A stretch of 8,405 bases of DNA, from NCBI GenBank assembly GCA_947311795.1, contig CAMZLX010000115.1, positions 1-8,405 on the forward strand. The letters run 5' to 3'. The position numbers and the translations under genes are program-made. The stretch comes from an uncultured Zetaproteobacteria bacterium (lineage in GTDB: Bacteria > Pseudomonadota > Zetaproteobacteria > Mariprofundales > Mariprofundaceae). Under the pieces are notes generated by a model. It was not told where the DNA came from, ran no database searches, and was given only the letters and a program-made list of their open reading frames with translations. Below are positions 6,203 through 8,405 of this stretch, piece by piece. Within the stretch, counting starts at the first letter, position 1; each line of letters opens with the position of its first letter.

Positions 6203-6733
6203 TTGCTATACATCGGCGACATTCTTAACCCACATGGGTTGAAGGGTTCGCTTATTGTGTTTTCACATACCCGGCCTGCTAACGCAGTTGCCGGGTATTT
6301 GCGTTGGTACATCGGCAAAGATGCTGAGAGCGCCCAAGTGTATGATGTGGTGGATTGTCATCAGCATAAGAAACGCATACTTGCTAAGCTTGAAGGCATT
6401 GAAACCATTGAGCAGGTTGAACAGCTTAAGGGTATGAAAATCTTTGTGCCTGAAGATGAAATTGAAATCGATGATGATGAGTTCCTTTGGCAAGATTTGA
6501 TGGGTTGCACTGTGCTTGACCAAGATGGGAATAAGCTGGGTGAAGTCACTGCGCTGCATGAGTTTGGTGCGCAAGATAATTTAGAAATCAAAACCACATC
6601 AGACATGGAAGTTTCAGGCGAATGGCTGCTGCCTTTTATCGAAGATGTGATTGTGGATGTGGACTTGGACAAGAAAACAATTCACGTGAACTTATTGGAT
6701 GGGATGGACGCATGTTTTTCGCCCAAGTCTTAA
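6203..6733 (+). CDS. rimM: Ribosome maturation factor RimM, TTG start
   Basis: RimM binds S19 and helps mature the 30S head and process 16S rRNA. The 176-residue product has the two expected parts. The N-terminal barrel has IGDILNPHGLKG (about 4-15) and an acidic FVPEDEIEID segment near its end. The PRC-barrel follows, from EFLWQDLMGCTVLDQDG through LGEVTALHEFGAQDNLEIK, to EWLLPFIEDVIVDVDLD near the C-terminus. No ATG or GTG is available before the conserved N-terminus, so TTG at 6203 is the start. It directly follows the rpsP TAA, in the same frame, with no recognisable Shine-Dalgarno, so translation probably depends on coupling to S16 synthesis. This suits the low RimM demand relative to S16. 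The last 22 bases overlap trmD. A strong hairpin lies at codons 22-32. Confidence 0.95.
   Translation: MLYIGDILNPHGLKGSLIVFSHTRPANAVAGYLRWYIGKDAESAQVYDVVDCHQHKKRILAKLEGIETIEQVEQLKGMKIFVPEDEIEIDDDEFLWQDLMGCTVLDQDGNKLGEVTALHEFGAQDNLEIKTTSDMEVSGEWLLPFIEDVIVDVDLDKKTIHVNLLDGMDACFSPKS
6267..6298 (+). other. Strong mRNA hairpin inside early rimM
   Basis: ATACCCGGC (6267-6275) is a perfect inverse complement of GCCGGGTAT (6290-6298). Inside it CTGC (6276-6279) pairs with GCAG (6284-6287) around a TAAC loop, leaving only a TT bulge. That gives 13 base pairs, mostly GC. No U-tract follows, so it is not a standard terminator. It could slow ribosomes, limit rimM relative to rpsP or mark a processing site; or it may be chance within the coding sequence. 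Confidence 0.6.
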
Positions 6734-7395
6734 CTTTATTTCCTGAGTTTTTTGATTCGCCGCTAAGTTGCTCCATCCCAAAGCGGGCGATTGCCGATAA
6801 AGCGGTGCAAGTCGATTGCATTCAAATTAGAGACTTTGCGACGGACAAACACAAAAATGTGGATGATTCACCCTATGGTGGTGGACCTGGCATGTTGATG
6901 AAGGCTGAGCCTGTGGTGGCAGCGATTCGAGAAGCGCGCAAACGTCAGCCCAATACCCATGTGGTGATGCTCACGCCAACAGGCAACAAATTTACCCAAG
7001 CCAAAGCTTTGGCATACATTGAAAAAGAAAGTGTCACCTTGTTGTGCGGGCGCTATGAAGGCTTTGATGAGCGCATTGTTGATTATGTGGATGAGGAGTT
7101 ATCTTTGGGTGACTATGTGCTCTCTGGTGGTGAACCTGCTGCGATGTGCGTGTTGGATGCCATGATTCGTTTGTTGCCTGATGTGTTGGGCAGTGCTGAA
7201 TCGGCAGTGTTGGATTCATTCACTGAAGATGGCATGTTGGATTGGCCACATTATACCCGTCCAGAAGTGTTTGAAGGTAAAGCTGTGCCACCTGTATTGT
7301 TGAGCGGCGACCATGCCAAGATTGAAGCATGGCGGGTTGAACAAGCCAAGATTCGTAGTAAAAAACATAAGATTAGTTATAAGAAAGAGGATTGA
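6712..7395 (+). CDS. trmD: tRNA (guanine-37-N1)-methyltransferase
   Basis: TrmD methylates G37 next to the anticodon of tRNAs reading CUN, CCN and CGG codons, using SAM in its trefoil-knot (SPOUT) fold, and prevents +1 frameshifting. The 227-residue protein shows the family signatures: VLTLFPEFF (6-14), YGGGPGM (55-61), LCGRYEGFDERI (from 111), the knot segment SLGDYVLSGGE (131-141), and SAVLDSF with Asp168, equivalent to the catalytic Asp169 of E. coli, then the PHYTRPEVFEG and PPVLLSGDHA motifs. It is somewhat shorter than the E. coli protein and ends in a Lys-rich SKKHKISYKKED tail in place of the usual longer end. The ATG at 6712 matches the family start; the frame is open upstream to 6622, but those residues are not TrmD-like. 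It overlaps rimM by 22 bases, with GGATGG-type sequence before the ATG. Confidence 0.97.
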   Translation: MFFAQVLTLFPEFFDSPLSCSIPKRAIADKAVQVDCIQIRDFATDKHKNVDDSPYGGGPGMLMKAEPVVAAIREARKRQPNTHVVMLTPTGNKFTQAKALAYIEKESVTLLCGRYEGFDERIVDYVDEELSLGDYVLSGGEPAAMCVLDAMIRLLPDVLGSAESAVLDSFTEDGMLDWPHYTRPEVFEGKAVPPVLLSGDHAKIEAWRVEQAKIRSKKHKISYKKED

Positions 7396-7397
7396 AT

Positions 7398-8117
7398 ATG
7401 CATTTGGGTGTAAATATCGACCATGTTGCCACCATTCGCCAAGCGCGTGGTACAACTTATCCTTGCCCCATTCAAGCGGCGAAAGATTGTTTGGAAGCGG
7501 GTGCAGATGGTATCACAGCGCATTTAAGGGAAGACCGCCGCCATATCCAAGATAAAGATATGGAAACTTTGGCAGCCATGGCAAAAGCAGGGGAGCTGCA
7601 TTTGAACATGGAAATGGCAGCCACTGATGAAATGGTAAGTATTGCATGCCAGCTTAAACCGCAAGCGGTTTGCTTAGTGCCTGAAAAACGCGAAGAATTA
7701 ACCACAGAAGGTGGTTTGGACGTTGCAGGACATATCAACCGCTTAACAGACGTTGTAGCGCGTTTGAATGATGCAGGTTGCGCTGTATCGATGTTTATCG
7801 ATCCCGTAGTAAAACAAATTGAAGCAAGCCAAACCATTGAAGCGTCTGTGATTGAATTGCACACAGGGCATTACGCTAACTTTTCAGGTGAAACGCAAGC
7901 TGCCGAGCTGCAAAGCATTCAAGAAGGTGCGAAATATGCGGCGGATTTGGGTTTAATTGTTCATGCTGGTCATGGTTTAACTATGGATAATACACAACCT
8001 ATGGTGGATATTGCTGAAATCGAAGGTTTGAATATCGGTCACGCCATTGTTGCCGATGCAGTTTTTGTAGGTTTAAAGCAAGCAACGGCTGACTTTAAAG
8101 CATTAATGAAACGTTGA
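7398..8117 (+). CDS. pdxJ: Pyridoxine 5'-phosphate synthase
   Basis: PdxJ condenses 1-deoxy-D-xylulose 5-phosphate with 3-amino-2-oxopropyl phosphate (the PdxA product) to pyridoxine 5'-phosphate in the DXP-dependent vitamin B6 pathway. The 239-residue TIM-barrel protein has normal length and the motifs LGVNIDHVATIRQARGT (3-19), DGITAHLREDRRHI with His42 (E. coli His45), LNMEMAATDEM with Glu72, CLVPEKREELTTEGGLDVAG, FIDP, HTGHYA, HAGHGL with His192 (E. coli His193) and LNIGHAIV. The ATG at 7398 lies 2 bases after the trmD stop and 7 after AAAGAGG (7384-7390). A TTG at 7392 is also in frame but would overlap the trmD stop and is not needed. Its place directly behind trmD suggests cotranscription with the rpsP operon. 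Confidence 0.97.
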   Translation: MHLGVNIDHVATIRQARGTTYPCPIQAAKDCLEAGADGITAHLREDRRHIQDKDMETLAAMAKAGELHLNMEMAATDEMVSIACQLKPQAVCLVPEKREELTTEGGLDVAGHINRLTDVVARLNDAGCAVSMFIDPVVKQIEASQTIEASVIELHTGHYANFSGETQAAELQSIQEGAKYAADLGLIVHAGHGLTMDNTQPMVDIAEIEGLNIGHAIVADAVFVGLKQATADFKALMKR

Positions 8118-8149
8118 TTCCAAACAAACTTTGAACATAAGATTGCTTG

Positions 8150-8177
8150 TTGACAGCGTAAGCCTTGGCGATAAAGT
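8150..8177 (+). promoter_or_regulatory. tRNA-Glu promoter, stringent type
   Basis: A perfect TTGACA (8150-8155), a 16-base spacer, TAAAGT (8172-8177), then the GC-rich TCGCCGCG discriminator. The predicted start near 8184-8186 leaves a leader of about 15 bases before the mature tRNA. No terminator is seen between pdxJ and this promoter, so pdxJ transcripts may also run through the tRNA and be cut by RNase P. Confidence 0.75.
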
Positions 8178-8199
8178 TCGCCGCGTCTGAAACGACTAT

Positions 8200-8276
8200 G
8201 TCCCCATCGTCTAGTCGGCCTAGGACACCGCCCTTTCACGGCGGCAACACCGGTTCGAATCCGGTTGGGGATGCCA
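8200..8276 (+). tRNA. tRNA-Glu (anticodon UUC), CCA encoded
   Basis: The cloverleaf folds fully. Acceptor stem GTCCCCA (8200-8206) pairs with TGGGGAT (8266-8272), then discriminator G and encoded CCA. The D stem is GTCT with GGAC (8209-8212 and 8223-8226). The anticodon stem is CCGCC with GGCGG (8228-8232 and 8240-8244) around CTTTCAC, giving anticodon TTC at 8235-8237. The variable loop has four bases (no position 47). The T stem ACCGG with CCGGT encloses TTCGAAT. Known E. coli glutamate identity features U2-A71, U11-A24, U13-G22, A37, A46 and absent 47 are present; the first acceptor pair is G1-U72 rather than G1-C72. It decodes GAA and GAG and, outside alphaproteobacteria, usually also feeds glutamyl-tRNA into haem synthesis. 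Confidence 0.98.
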
Positions 8277-8282
8277 TATATT

Positions 8283-8316
8283 AAAGCACTCACGAGAAAT
8301 TGTGGGTGCTTTTTTT
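8283..8316 (+). terminator. Rho-independent terminator after tRNA-Glu
   Basis: AAAGCACTCAC (8283-8293) pairs with GTGGGTGCTTT (8302-8312), with one G-U pair and an 8-base loop, followed by a run of seven T residues (8310-8316). It lies 6 bases after the tRNA CCA end and would also end any read-through from the pdxJ side. Confidence 0.93.
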
Positions 8317-8394
8317 ATGTTGCGTTATGATGCCTTCTGACAATGTGCTTCCTTATTTGGGTGCCTTGGTTGTTTGAGAGAAAAGGATGGTTGC

Positions 8395-8405
8395 ATGGTA
8401 GACTA
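8395..8405 (+). CDS. Possible start of a further gene, cut by window end
   Basis: An ATG at 8395 lies 7 bases after an AGGA core (8384-8387) within AAAAGGATGG, a good Shine-Dalgarno arrangement, and it follows a terminator by about 80 bases. Only Met-Val-Asp and two further bases are visible, so neither the frame nor any product can be confirmed. Confidence 0.35.

Noticed and set aside
6622..6711. Longer start for trmD at ATG 6622
   Set aside because: The 30 extra residues overlap rimM and are Cys/Arg-rich without resemblance to TrmD, whose conserved start is at 6712.
7392..7397. TTG start for pdxJ two codons upstream
   Set aside because: The ATG at 7398 has better spacing to AAAGAGG and matches the family N-terminus.
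7472..7864. 130-codon open frame on the minus strand inside pdxJ
   Set aside because: It is the mirror of a highly conserved gene, with biased composition and no recognisable domain.
8300..8331. Promoter for the possible gene at 8395 (TTGTGG and TATGAT 8326-8331)
   Set aside because: The spacer would be 20 bases and the -35 overlaps the terminator stem; too weak to call.

Overview
The window looks like ordinary chromosome from a Gram-negative proteobacterium of moderate GC. The signs are a lipoprotein lytic transglycosylase, CmoA, a CysE with a tail ending in Ile, an rpsP-rimM-trmD cluster followed by pdxJ, and a tRNA-Glu with encoded CCA. The mixture is not typical of an enterobacterium. 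A Zetaproteobacterium-like host is my guess, but it rests on general gene flavour only. No phage, IS, integrase or CRISPR signature is visible, and no gene-free stretch exceeds 300 bases.

Left end (1-984). Two minus-strand genes lie 4 bases apart: a glutathione S-transferase family gene and, downstream, the 5' part of a lipoprotein lysozyme-like (SLT) transglycosylase that leaves the window. A 105-base divergent gap carries a near-consensus sigma70 promoter for the plus-strand gene.

Centre (985-4305). A single large gene has its own promoter, strong Shine-Dalgarno and hairpin terminator. It encodes a 1087-residue exported protein: signal peptide, about 14 beta-propeller motifs (possibly two seven-bladed propellers), four Calx-beta-like repeats of about 111 residues, and a Gly/Cys-rich C-terminal sorting or anchoring tail. 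It is the least conventional item here and the best candidate for undescribed biology.

Right half (4306-8405). Housekeeping genes all run on the plus strand. cmoA (tRNA wobble uridine modification) and cysE (serine acetyltransferase) are 20 bases apart. Then come rpsP, rimM, trmD and pdxJ, tightly packed: rimM starts with TTG directly after the rpsP stop, trmD overlaps rimM by 22 bases, and pdxJ starts 2 bases after trmD. S16, RimM and TrmD serve ribosome assembly and tRNA G37 methylation; PdxJ makes pyridoxine 5'-phosphate. The rpsP and tRNA-Glu promoters share a distinctive form: a -35, a 16-base spacer, TAAAGT, then a GC-rich discriminator. This suggests common growth-rate or stringent control. 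tRNA-Glu is followed by a strong terminator, and a new gene may begin in the last 11 bases.
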